This document shows, one piece after another, positions 8,401 through 15,688 of a stretch of DNA of 15,688 bases. The DNA comes from Mytilinidion resinicola (Eukaryota; Ascomycota; Dothideomycetes; Mytilinidiales; Mytilinidiaceae), in assembly GCF_010093595.1 (NCBI RefSeq), contig NW_022985443.1:191785-207472 (forward strand), read 5' to 3'. The translations under genes and the position numbers were made by a program. The first letter of the stretch is position 1. Each line of letters opens with the position of its first letter. The notes under the pieces are model-generated. The model was not told where the DNA came from, made no database searches, and saw only the letters and a list, made by a program, of their open reading frames with translations.

Positions 8401-8865
8401 GAGTCCTCAACCTCTTATGCTGTCAGCTCTTACCATTCCTTGGCTCATGCTCTCCCTACGCCGTCTCCTTCTCCACCAGCTCATGATTATCTCACGTCCA
8501 CCAAGCTTCCATCCTTCTCTTGTATCTTAATGGACCAAGAAATGCCCGTTATGGATGGCAACTCCGCCACCCTCGTCATCCGCGAGCTCATGGAGGCGGA
8601 AGAGGTGGGCTGGGGTCCTATTGTCGGCGTCTCCGCCAATGTTCGCGAAGAACAGCGGTCAGAGATGCTGGGTGCGGGTATGGATGAAGTCATTTCGAAG
8701 CCTTTCAAAGTTGACGAGCTGGTCGCCCTGGTGAAGAGAGTAATGCGCAAAGGAGAGAGTCTAAGGAAGGCAATTGTGAGGGATCCAGAGAGCGCGGGAG
8801 AGAGCACGGAGACGCTTGTGCCGGCCAAACAGGGGAAAGAGGGAGTGGAGGGGTTTCAATTGTAA
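5475..8865 (+). CDS. Hybrid sensor histidine kinase (PAS-HisKA-HATPase-REC), 1032 aa, six exons
   Basis: The exons are 5475-5554, 5618-5865, 5931-6578, 6634-6659, 6713-7427 and 7484-8865, which total exactly 1033 codons with the stop. The protein starts MENLDRLTAAGCSLYDLN, a pattern I associate with this class of fungal kinases. A PAS-like domain covers about residues 192-303. The H-box is FIDMVSHEIRNPLSA with His333. The N-box is NLITNSIKFT (462-471), G1 is DTGIGIS (532-538), the F-box is LFERFRQ, and G2 is GGSGLGLF (561-568). A disordered Ser/Pro-rich then charged linker of about 230 residues follows. The receiver (835-993) has the acidic pair Glu841-Asp842, phospho-acceptor Asp923 (LMDQEMPVMDG), Ser956 and Lys978, with an insertion of about 37 residues before the Asp strand. 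All catalytic residues are present, so it should autophosphorylate and pass phosphate to an HPt protein. The signal is unknown. No transmembrane segment is seen, so it is probably cytosolic. The first donor (GTAGCC) is weak. Confidence 0.93.
6634..6659 (+). other. 26-nt micro-exon carrying the phospho-acceptor histidine
   Basis: It is flanked by CTGACTCCACACAG on the left and a GTACGC donor on the right. It encodes only the end of the split Arg codon plus FIDMVSHE. Both adjoining introns are about 53-55 bp. Its length is not a multiple of three, so skipping it would remove His333 and shift the frame. Confidence 0.8.
7843..7896 (+). repeat. Two tandem 27-bp units in the kinase linker
   Basis: Units 7843-7869 and 7870-7896 begin with the same AGTCTCAGCCCAAG and differ at a few bases. 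They encode two copies of a SLSPSSA-type peptide in the disordered linker. The unit length keeps the frame. Confidence 0.75.
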
Positions 8866-9567
8866 TGAGTTGGGTAAAGAAAGGAATGGGAAAAGGATGT
8901 ATCACTATGGATTTGATGGAAAATAGGAATGAATTGATGGGTGGCGGCTTAGCGGTGGCGTCTAGGTTTGATGCTATTTGTACAGGTATGTCGTGATCAG
9001 GCCATTCAATCTAGGATTTATCTCTATTTTACAGCTGCGAATCATGCGTTTCACCGCTTTGACCATTGATCAAGGTGGGTCGCCCTTTTCTCCCTCTACC
9101 CTTGTCCTCTTGCCCGACTGCTAAGCTCGCTGGGGCACCTCAAGCGACGTCAAATAATGTGACTTCCGGCCAGGCATCATGTTACCGCCGCGGCCTAAAT
9201 TTGAATATGTGAGGAGGGCTTCCCTCTGCAGGTGTCGTACTCGTATTTTATTATTCTCATTCTCAACTTCGTCTCTCAAAATTAAATGGCTAACTAGTTT
9301 AGCGTCACCGATGTCATCTCGGGCGTTGACTACTAGGTTCAGCCGGGCGCCACTTCGTATATAAGTACGTGTTTGCGCCAAGACATCACGCCCTTTGCAT
9401 TACATTCGCGCCCAAGCCGAATATTAGCGTTAACCAGAATTTTAATATATTGAACTAACCATATAAGTATTCAGAACTCCTTAAATTGAGATGTATTCTT
9501 CGTGTTCCTTGCCCTCAACATTTCCGACATAATCCTCCTCGTGGATCGCCTCAGCACCACCACGAAC
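8866..9567. other. Intergenic region between histidine kinase and IDO
   Basis: 702 bp: the 3' region of the kinase, then a segment (9230-9500) that becomes AT-rich with a TATA-like box at 9358. No gene, RNA or named repeat was recognised. The AT-rich part near 9420-9490 could be leader or decayed repeat. Confidence 0.45.
9358..9365 (+). promoter_or_regulatory. TATA-like box upstream of IDO
   Basis: TATATAAG lies about 210 bp before the chosen IDO start codon and is a plausible core promoter for that gene. No transcript evidence is available. Confidence 0.35.
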
Positions 9568-10731
9568 ATGCAACCCCCAATCCCTAAGGTAGAAGACTAT
9601 GGTATGAGCGCTACTACCGGCTTCCTACCTCCCAAGCCGCCCCTGGCTCATCTCTACGACCCTTACTACGCCCCATGGGAATCTATCATCGCTAACCTCC
9701 CTCACCAAATCTCCTCGAAGAATATCCGCTCCTCCATCCATACCCTACTTATCCTATCTACCACCAACCTAACCACTAAAGCTGAATACCAGCGCGCCTT
9801 CACCCTCCTCACCTTCCTCGCCCACGCTTACATCTGGGGCGAGCGTCCCCCCGCCGAACGGCTTCCCGCCGGGCTCTCCATCCCGCTCCTGGAGGTGAGC
9901 GAGAAGCTTGACATCCCACCAACCATCACATACGCGGCACTATGCCTCTGGAACTTCCGGACCCAGCAAGGCGCAACGCTAGATGATCCAGCCAACTTGC
10001 AAGCACTGCACACCTTCACAGCAACCGAAGACGAGAGCTGGTTCTACATGATCTCAGTCGCTATCGAAGCCCGCGGCGCGCCGATCATTCCCAGCTTACT
10101 CGCCGCAATCGACGCGACGAGGAAGGGCGATGTGCCGGCCTTGACCACCCACCTGGAAAGGGTAGCGGAGGTTCTGGGGCAGCTGGCACCGCTGCTGCGA
10201 CGTATGCACGAGCGGCTCAGTCCCCAGATCTTCTACCACGATATCCGCCCCTTCCTTGCCGGCAGCCGGAGCCTTCCCAGCGGCCTGGTCTACGGCGTCG
10301 GCCCTGCCACGGAGGAAGAGGGGAGAGTGGGGCGGTACGGGGGTGGGAGCGCGGCGCAGAGTTCGCTGTTCCAGCTGTGCGATGTTGTGCTGGGGGTTCA
10401 GCATGGCGACGCGGCTGCGGTTGTTGTGAAAGAGATGAGGGAGCTCATGCCTGGTGCGCATCGCAGGTTTTTAGAGGATGTTGGGGCTGTAGCGGGTGTT
10501 AGGGAGTTTGTTGAGGGGAATGAAAGGGAGGCTGGGTTAGCTGCGGCGTATCGGGCGTGTCTGGAGGCGCTAAAGGTGTTTAGGAATGGGCATATTAATG
10601 TTGTTACGAGGTATGTTGTCCTGCCGGCTAAGAAGGAGGTGAAAGAAGGGGGGGAGGGGGAGGCGAAGGGGACAGGTGGGGCGCCGGTGATTGGGTTTTT
10701 GAAGCAGATGAGGGATGAGACGGTGGGATAG
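9568..10731 (+). CDS. Indoleamine 2,3-dioxygenase, 387 aa, single exon
   Basis: This heme enzyme opens the indole ring of L-tryptophan to N-formylkynurenine, the first step of kynurenine and de novo NAD+ synthesis, in the cytosol. Landmarks include LPAGLSIPLLEVSEKL (residues 99-114), TEDESWFYMISVAIEARGAP (153-172), FYHDIRPFLAG (222-232, with the Arg expected near the substrate), a GGSAAQSSLFQLCDVVLG stretch with glycine-rich lead-in, and GHINVVTRYVVLPA, where His342 matches the proximal heme ligand. The frame is open upstream to 9502, but the first ATG is at 9568 (MQPPIPKVEDYG); a second ATG at 9604 is an alternative. The start includes DPYYAPWE, so the N-terminus looks complete. The end FLKQMRDETVG matches the usual IDO ending. 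The coding strand shifts from C-rich to G-rich in its second half. Fungi often hold several IDO paralogues, so a BNA2 role is likely but not proven. Confidence 0.93.
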   Translation: MQPPIPKVEDYGMSATTGFLPPKPPLAHLYDPYYAPWESIIANLPHQISSKNIRSSIHTLLILSTTNLTTKAEYQRAFTLLTFLAHAYIWGERPPAERLPAGLSIPLLEVSEKLDIPPTITYAALCLWNFRTQQGATLDDPANLQALHTFTATEDESWFYMISVAIEARGAPIIPSLLAAIDATRKGDVPALTTHLERVAEVLGQLAPLLRRMHERLSPQIFYHDIRPFLAGSRSLPSGLVYGVGPATEEEGRVGRYGGGSAAQSSLFQLCDVVLGVQHGDAAAVVVKEMRELMPGAHRRFLEDVGAVAGVREFVEGNEREAGLAAAYRACLEALKVFRNGHINVVTRYVVLPAKKEVKEGGEGEAKGTGGAPVIGFLKQMRDETVG

Positions 10732-10813
10732 GTGTGAAAAGGACGGTGGGGCACCGGCGATTAGGTTCTTGAAGCAGACGAAGGACGATACAACGGGGCA
10801 GAATTTGAAAAGG
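10675..10813 (+). repeat. Tandem duplication of the IDO 3' end
   Basis: A stretch of about 68 bp at 10675-10742 (last 19 codons of IDO including the stop, plus a few bases) recurs at 10745-10813, offset by 70-71 bp. The second copy, outside the gene, would still read GGAPAIRFLKQTKDDTTG. Most differences are transitions (G/A and T/C). The TAG stop of copy 1 is aligned to CAG in copy 2. Confidence 0.85.
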
Positions 10814-11558
10814 GCCGGGGCCTCTGGTTCCGAGAGGGTGCTACGAGAGTGGTTCTCGCGGCGCAGTTTCTTTGGGGAACGTCGGCTGACGCATGGTGCG
10901 GACTACCGACGTCGCTTCAAGGAGTACTTATCCACTGGGTGTAACCGGGGACCCAGAGTCATGGTCTGGTGCTCAATAAAAAACTGCCGATAAGTGTTTC
11001 CTTAAAATACCAGTCGGTGCTTGTTGTCCCGTGGTTCTATGTCAGAGTCTCTTCATTGGGAGTTTGCCCTGCGGAAGCTACCTGTCACCATTCCAAGAAA
11101 GAAAATGATGTTGCAAAGGTGTCGTGGGCCGCGACGTGCAAAATCCCATCGATTGGTCCACCAAGCAGACTGAAGTTGCACATGCCGCTGGAATGATTCT
11201 ATGTATCATGTTTGGATGCGGCGAAGTCATCGAAGCCTGAGCAGCGCTCCGCATAAGTGTTACGGACGAAAACAATCATGTTGTCCGCCAGCAAAGAGCT
11301 CATCGACCCCTTGCGTGGGCATGCCAGGCTCTCAATATCCACCGCAAAGCACGCGTACAGATAGCAACACCATGGAGCACAGCTTATCCTCAGAATGGTA
11401 TTCGTTCGCTTCTCCACAGTAACTCGGTCCCCCGCAGCGGAGAGAACTGGTATAATGCTCATAAAGGCTTTATATCTCCAGGACCGAGTGCATCCATCAC
11501 TACTAAGCTCTACTCTGAACCTTGCCGACTATTCCTACTTTTTCATCTTCGTCAAATC
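10732..11558. other. Intergenic region between IDO and P450
   Basis: 827 bp. The first 80 bp hold the duplicated IDO tail. The rest (10814-11558) shows only short unconvincing open frames on both strands and no recognised RNA or repeat. It should contain the IDO 3' region and the P450 promoter. Confidence 0.45.
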
Positions 11559-13463
11559 ATGTCTTCCGCTAACTTCATTGGGACTGACAATCATTACCAG
11601 CCATTCGCAGGGTCAGTTCTAGGCCGGACCTTTGCCAACACCAGGTTTCCGATCACAATTACCATCACTATCACCCTCATCCTCCCCCTCCTCATCAGAT
11701 ACACCATCGCCCGGCTAGAATACTACCACCAACGCCGCCACATCTCCCCTACCCAACTCCCCCCCACCTATCCATGCTTCATCCCCTACATCGGCCACCT
11801 CCTCTCCCTCCTCATCTCCGGCCCCACCTTCCTCCAACGCGCCACGTAAGTCCCAACCCTTTCTCCACCCTCCAACCCCTTCCAAACCTCCCCCACTCAC
11901 CGCTCCCACAGCACCCACGCCGGGCACCTAACCTCGACCCGCCTCACCCTCCTCACCACCCCGCTCTACCTCTTCCAAGACCCCGCCACCGTCCGCGCCC
12001 TCTGGAAGTCCCCCGCGCTGTCCAGCCCCCTGTCGTCGTATGTCTACGTCCTGGGCCGCATCTTCGGCATGCGCTCCGCCGCGCTCGCGGCCTATCGCGC
12101 CGACGACTCCGGACCCTTTCTGAAACCGTACTCGGGGAGTGCGGTGCTGGCAAAAGATCGAATAGACTACATCACGCATGCGGACTTGCTGAGGGAGTTG
12201 ACGGGGGTGGGGTTGGGGCCGTTGACGAGCAGGACGGTGAGAGGGGTTCTGAGCCGGGTGGGGGAGGCGGAAGCAGAGTTATACGGGGGATGGGTGGAGA
12301 AGGCTGATCTCTTCAAGCTGCTGCGAGGGGTCGTGGGGACGTCGATTATGGAAGCGCTGGCGGGGCCGGCGTTGTTGGAGCTGAATCCGGGCTTCGTGGA
12401 AGATTTTTGGGAGTTTGATAAGAGTGTGCCGTGGTTTGGGCATGGGATTCCGGCGTTTCTGATGCCGAGGGCGGTGAGGCGGAGGGAAAGGTTGAAGGGG
12501 ATGTTGAAGAGGTGGTATGGGTATGCGAGGGAGCGGTTTGAGGAGGGGATGGTGGGCGAGGATGGGGACGGGGATCCGGCGTGGGGTTCCGAGCTTATGA
12601 GGAGAAGACAGGAGAGGTTAAGAGAGGTAGCGGGACAGGATGAGGATTCGATGGCGGCGAGTGACTTGGGGTTGGTGTGGGCGTGAGTTGGGCTCTCTTC
12701 TCGCCTCCTTCCTTTCCTATGCTTGTCTCTTCGAAGTTGATACCGAAGCGTCCTGGTTGACTCTTGAACATAGCTCTGTCGCAAACATCGTCCCCTCGAC
12801 TCTAATGGCGACGTTCCACCTCTTCGCTCAACCAGGGCTCCTCGACTGCGTCCGCGCCGCCATCGCTCAAGGTAATTGTCGAGTTGAAGGTTCAGGATTC
12901 GACCTCAAGGCTCTCATGCAAATCCCCCTCCTCGCCTCCATCTACGCCGAGACCCTCCGTCTCTACACAAACTCCTACTTCGCCACCCGCTCCCCTCACT
13001 CTGCCACCTCGCTCGGCCGATGGATGCTCCCGAAAGATGCGATCGCGATGGTCAATTCGCGTGTCTCTCATATGGATTCGGGCGTTTGGAATGCTGCCCA
13101 TCCCTCGTATCCAGCGCAAACATTCTGGGCAGATCGGTTCGTCAATGCGGAGGGAGAGTTCTCGGCGGAGGGGTTTGAGGGGAGTTGGATACCGTATGGA
13201 GGTACGTAGTCGTTTTTCGAACTTGGGCGGATAATCTGTTAATCTCGATAGGCGGACACGCGATATGTCCTGGCCGATTCCTGGCGAAGACTGTCATCAT
13301 CCTTGTGATTGCGTTGATGGCGGAGCGGTTTGACGTTGAGATCTTGAACAAGTCGGTGGACATGGATATGGGGAAGCTTGGGCTTGGTGTTTTAAGGCCG
13401 AATAAGGCGATTGGGTTTAGGATTAGGAGGAGGTATGATGGTAGAGGTCAGGTTGAAAAGTAG
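11559..13463 (+). CDS. Cytochrome P450, CYP7/CYP8-like, 565 aa, four exons
   Basis: The exons are 11559-11845, 11912-12682, 12774-13201 and 13252-13463, with introns of 66, 91 and 50 bp; they sum to exactly 566 codons with the stop. A hydrophobic segment (about residues 31-47) should anchor it to the ER membrane, followed by a proline-rich hinge (PPTYPCFIPYIGHLL, 68-82). The I-helix reads LGLVWASVANIVPST around residue 353, with Ala-Asn where most P450s have the acid-Thr pair; this is characteristic of CYP7/CYP8 relatives. The K-helix ExxR is ETLR (412-415), a PxRF-like WADRF follows (471-475), and the heme loop is PYGGGHAICPGR with Cys501 as thiolate ligand. The usual Phe of the loop is Tyr494. 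Family relatives hydroxylate sterols or isomerise oxygenated lipids; the substrate here is unknown. It lies downstream of IDO on the same strand. Some fungal members of this group are annotated as sterol 7α-hydroxylase-like without biochemical proof. Confidence 0.9.
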
Positions 13464-13590
13464 GAGACCTTGATAATTGGAGTTTAGGGAAAGAATAAAC
13501 TTGGTGCTTCGTGGGTTCTACAGCTAGCGACAAAGGCTGAGTCAATCTACCAACTACTAGATTAAACACAGTCTTATTCTTTTAGCTGTA

Positions 13591-13625
13591 GGCGGAGGCC
13601 GCCCTCGTTGATGGCCCTCCGGGCC
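13591..13625. repeat. Pair of GC-rich hairpins
   Basis: GGCGGAGGCCGCC (13591-13603) and GGCCCTCCGGGCC (13613-13625) are each a perfect 5-bp stem with a 3-nt loop. They can also pair with each other through CGGAGG and CCTCCG. They stand out from AT-richer surroundings about 130 bp after the P450 stop and may lie in its 3' untranslated region. Confidence 0.55.
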
Positions 13626-13998
13626 CTTTCTGTAAGTAAAATGATCAGGGAACATTGTCGGGAACGCACGAAGTAGCCTCAACACCTATCCCCACAAACT
13701 CTGCTCTGGAATGAGGAGAAGGGTGATAGCTTCCAACTAACAGAGGTTCTATGAGCCATGTTGACTGGTGATAATTTGAATCAGCGGTAACTGCAGTGCA
13801 CCAAGCAGGTTCAGAAGTTTGACAAATTGACAAACACCAAGCTGAGGAGATAACCCGTTAGCGAATTCGCATGGACAAAGTCAACACAGCTCTCGCGCAT
13901 TGTGAACGAGAAGTTGGTGTAGAGAGTCTAGCACGTGGTCCAACGCTTTGAGGCGCCCCCGACCAGTGATCGAGTGAGTGTATCAACCGTTTCAGCCG

Positions 13999-14005
13999 TG
14001 AGTCA
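13999..14005. promoter_or_regulatory. TGAGTCA Gcn4/AP-1-type site
   Basis: TGAGTCA (TGACTCA on minus) matches the general amino-acid control bZIP site of fungi. It lies about 180 bp upstream of the hypothetical gene's ATG; a second copy is at 13538-13544. Motif match only. Confidence 0.25.
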
Positions 14006-14183
14006 CGAGCGATAGAATCAATCATTTAAAAATTCAGCAATGCGCACATCTACTATACATGATCCTTAATACTCATATTCATAGAACAGTTTCTCAACAA
14101 GTGCTTCTACTGATATCTCGCTTTGCTCATAGAGATATCTAATCATACTACATCGAAGCCCTCATCTTATTCGAAACGTCAAC

Positions 14184-14980
14184 ATGTCCAACGAAGCACG
14201 AAACACAATGCTCCCACCACCACCAGTAAGATCTCCGTAAGCGCTTTCAGAGACCCACCAACTAACCCACCACAGCCCATCGATCCCCGCCTCCTCAAAC
14301 CAGACCCAGGCACTCCCCCAAACCCATCAACCCCCCAACTCGACAGCAAACCCCGAAGCCACAAGAAACGCCGCCTAGACCTCCCAGAACCCCCGATACC
14401 CCCACCCTTAAAGCGCTCCCCCTACGCCCCAACCCCAACCACTCTCCCGGGCTTCCTGACCCTAGACGAGTTCCGCCAGCCCCACCCCCCCGGCCTCCGA
14501 GACACCCAGGCCTCTCAGTCGCTCCTGCACCCCTCGGCGCGAGAAGCTCCAAACCAGCGCGCGCTCGAGCGCATCCACCTCTTCCGCAACCTCTGGCGTG
14601 TCTGCATACAGGACCAGTACCCCATTTCTAACAGCTTTAATCTAGCCGCTACGTGGCAATGGTGGGACGACTTGCTCGCCCGCCACGGCTTCGGTTCCGA
14701 GAAATATATCGCGTCGTGGATCGCTGATATCGGGAACGAGATCAGGGAGGCGAAGGAGAGGCGGAACGGGGTGTTTGAGGCGAAGTTTGAGGGGAAGGAG
14801 AGGAGGGAGATGTTATTGGAGAGTCTGATGGCGGGACGGGTGAGGGAGAAGGTGGATAGGGTAGTTGCGGTTGGGATTGCGAGGAGGAGGTTGTTGGAGC
14901 ATTTGGGGGAAGTGTGGGGGGTGGAGAGGGAGAAGGCGGGGAGGTTGGTGGTGGCGATTTCGGGAGGGATAGGGGGATAG
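14184..14980 (+). CDS. Hypothetical proline-rich protein, 248 aa, two exons
   Basis: Not recognised. Exon 1 is 14184-14225 (MSNEARNTMLPPPP) and exon 2 is 14276-14980, across a 50-bp intron with donor GTAAGA, branch ACTAACCC and acceptor CACAG; the join is in phase 0. The long frame has no usable ATG of its own, which is why this start was chosen. Residues 11-75 are rich in proline with a basic patch SHKKRRLDLP (42-51) that could be a nuclear localisation signal. A more ordered, helix-rich part begins near residue 107 (RALERIHLFRNLWRVCIQDQ), contains a WQWWDDLL segment (141-148) and a long charged helix (166-225). No catalytic motif or membrane segment is seen. A nuclear protein is a reasonable guess from the basic patch alone. 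Confidence 0.7.
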
Positions 14981-15263
14981 GGGAGGTGGGTTAGGTTGAG
15001 CTTTGAGTTTGGAATCAGAGATGAATGAATGTGCTTGTGTTGTATGTTTGACTGATTGAGGATTTCATATATTACGCGAAGCATTGAAAATGATTGACAT
15101 CACGTGAGCATGGTACAGAAAATTTGGGAGAAAGTGGTATCATTTTCTACCTGAGCGTGGTTCATAGATAGCGCACAGGCCTCTTTAGATTCTATTTACC
15201 TAATACCGATGGCGGTGCTAGATTTGGGGTGCAATTATCACATCCTCTTCTCAAAGATACGTC
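14981..15263. other. Intergenic region between convergent hypothetical and membrane-protein genes
   Basis: 283 bp, expected to hold two 3' ends. A TCACGTGA octamer lies at 15100-15107. Nothing else was recognised. Confidence 0.4.
15100..15107. promoter_or_regulatory. TCACGTGA E-box octamer (site 3)
   Basis: Third intergenic copy of the palindromic octamer. It also lies between two converging genes, so its role as a promoter site is uncertain. Confidence 0.25.
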
Positions 15264-15632
15264 TCACCTATTATCGGTCCCCGATGATAGTGGCCCTGGG
15301 TCTGTGTGACCATGATGTGCCTTCACCTCATCATCTAAAGCATTAAAGTCGCGATGACGAATCGTGGGTGAAGTTGGGGTGTGGTTTGCCCCGGACCCTT
15401 CAAACCACTCAAGCGGGATCGATTCGAACCCGGATTCGTCTTCGTGTTCGTGCTCAATATCGCGCCGCGCCTTTGTCTTGCGCCTGTAGTGGATGCAGAG
15501 AAGCACTGTGAGGACCGTAGCAACTGGGAGCACCAAGACGACAGTCGCGATGATGACTGTGGTGTTGCGCCGCCGTGCGCTGAAGAGAGAGTCACCTGGG
15601 GGCGTGCCAGGTGAGGGTGTGAAGCAAGCGGC
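15264..15632 (-). CDS. Last exon of a single-pass membrane protein (5' partial)
   Basis: The minus-strand frame is open from 15644 down to the TGA at 15266-15264 and has no ATG. A good acceptor (TTTAAG, ending at 15633) would start this exon in phase 0 at 15632. The order is a Pro/Gly/Ser-rich stretch, then NTTVIIATVVLVLPVATV and LTVLLC, a hydrophobic segment of about 23 residues, then a basic stop-transfer stretch HYRRKTKARR, then an acidic, His-rich tail of about 75 residues. This topology suggests an outside N-terminal part upstream of the window and a cytoplasmic tail, as in fungal cell-surface or wall-sensor proteins, but no family domain is in view. A TAA at 15647-15645 blocks further extension, so an upstream exon is expected to the right of position 15645, probably beyond the window. 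Confidence 0.55.
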   Translation of the reverse strand, partial: AACFTPSPGTPPGDSLFSARRRNTTVIIATVVLVLPVATVLTVLLCIHYRRKTKARRDIEHEHEDESGFESIPLEWFEGSGANHTPTSPTIRHRDFNALDDEVKAHHGHTDPGPLSSGTDNR

Positions 15633-15688
15633 CTTAAACTCAGGTTAAATTGATGTGAACTCTGATTTCTATAGACGTCTAGCTAGTT

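Larger units (their letters stand above)
13464..14183. other. Intergenic region between P450 and hypothetical gene
   Basis: 720 bp without a recognised gene. It holds two adjacent GC-rich hairpins (13591-13625) and two TGAGTCA motifs (13538-13544 and 13999-14005), of Gcn4/CpcA type. The second is about 180 bp before the next start codon. Confidence 0.45.

Noticed and set aside
9502..9567. Upstream extension of IDO
   Set aside because: The frame is open but starts on GTG with no ATG. The first ATG at 9568 gives a normal IDO N-terminus.
10715..10993. 92-codon open frame after IDO
   Set aside because: It is open mainly because it reads the duplicated IDO tail. The rest has no family-like sequence and no clear splice or promoter context.
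12167..12784. 205-codon minus-strand open frame
   Set aside because: It is the antisense shadow of P450 exon 2 and runs across the intron with splice signals. Long antisense frames are expected in GC-rich coding DNA.
2494..13463. A secondary-metabolite gene cluster
   Set aside because: EthD, SDR, IDO and P450 genes are present, but no polyketide, peptide, terpene or other backbone synthase, transporter or pathway regulator lies in the window.
14515..15084. 189-codon minus-strand open frame
   Set aside because: It is antisense to the hypothetical gene, whose plus-strand frame is supported by a phase-0 intron with a CTAAC branch site.
15420..15445. tRNA T-arm-like GGTTCGAATC on the minus strand
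   Set aside because: No 5-bp T-stem, anticodon arm or acceptor stem can be formed around it. It lies within the coding frame of the membrane-protein exon.

Overview
The window looks like nuclear DNA of a filamentous ascomycete fungus (Pezizomycotina). The genes are split by short introns of about 50-90 bp with GTRNGY-type donors, CTNAC/CTGAC-like branch sites and NAG acceptors. The products are typical of fungi: a hybrid histidine kinase, indoleamine 2,3-dioxygenase, a P450, a short-chain dehydrogenase and an EthD protein. All gene models were built by hand from reading frames, splice signals and protein family landmarks. Every multi-exon model except the two genes cut by, or starting near, the window edges sums to a whole number of codons, which supports them. 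No rRNA, tRNA, CRISPR array or intact mobile element was recognised.

Layout from left to right. (1) The 3' part of a plus-strand gene for a TFIIB-like protein with about four cyclin-like folds and no zinc ribbon in view; its start is not resolved. (2) About 1 kb with no intact gene, including an AT-rich, possibly degraded stretch. (3) A three-exon gene for a 133-aa EthD-domain protein on plus, convergent with (4) a three-exon classical SDR of 249 aa on minus that carries an unusually long 341-bp intron. (5) After a shared divergent promoter region with a CCAAT box fused to a CRE, a six-exon hybrid histidine kinase of 1032 aa (N-terminal region, PAS, HisKA, HATPase, long disordered linker, receiver). 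Its phospho-acceptor histidine lies on a 26-nt micro-exon. (6) An intronless indoleamine 2,3-dioxygenase of 387 aa, followed just after its stop by a diverged copy of its own last codons. (7) A four-exon P450 of 565 aa with CYP7/CYP8-like features. (8) A two-exon proline-rich hypothetical protein of 248 aa. (9) On minus at the right edge, the last exon of a single-pass membrane protein.

How the genes may work together: the EthD and SDR pair, the IDO and the P450 are all small-molecule enzymes and the histidine kinase is a sensor, so the segment has a metabolic flavour. There is no synthase backbone gene, so a biosynthetic cluster is not supported. IDO would act in tryptophan catabolism and NAD+ supply. 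Any link between it and the P450 is only positional. TCACGTGA octamers occur in three intergenic regions and could point to a shared bHLH regulator. A pattern across the window is that most genes go from C-rich to G-rich on the coding strand between their 5' and 3' parts, on both strands.
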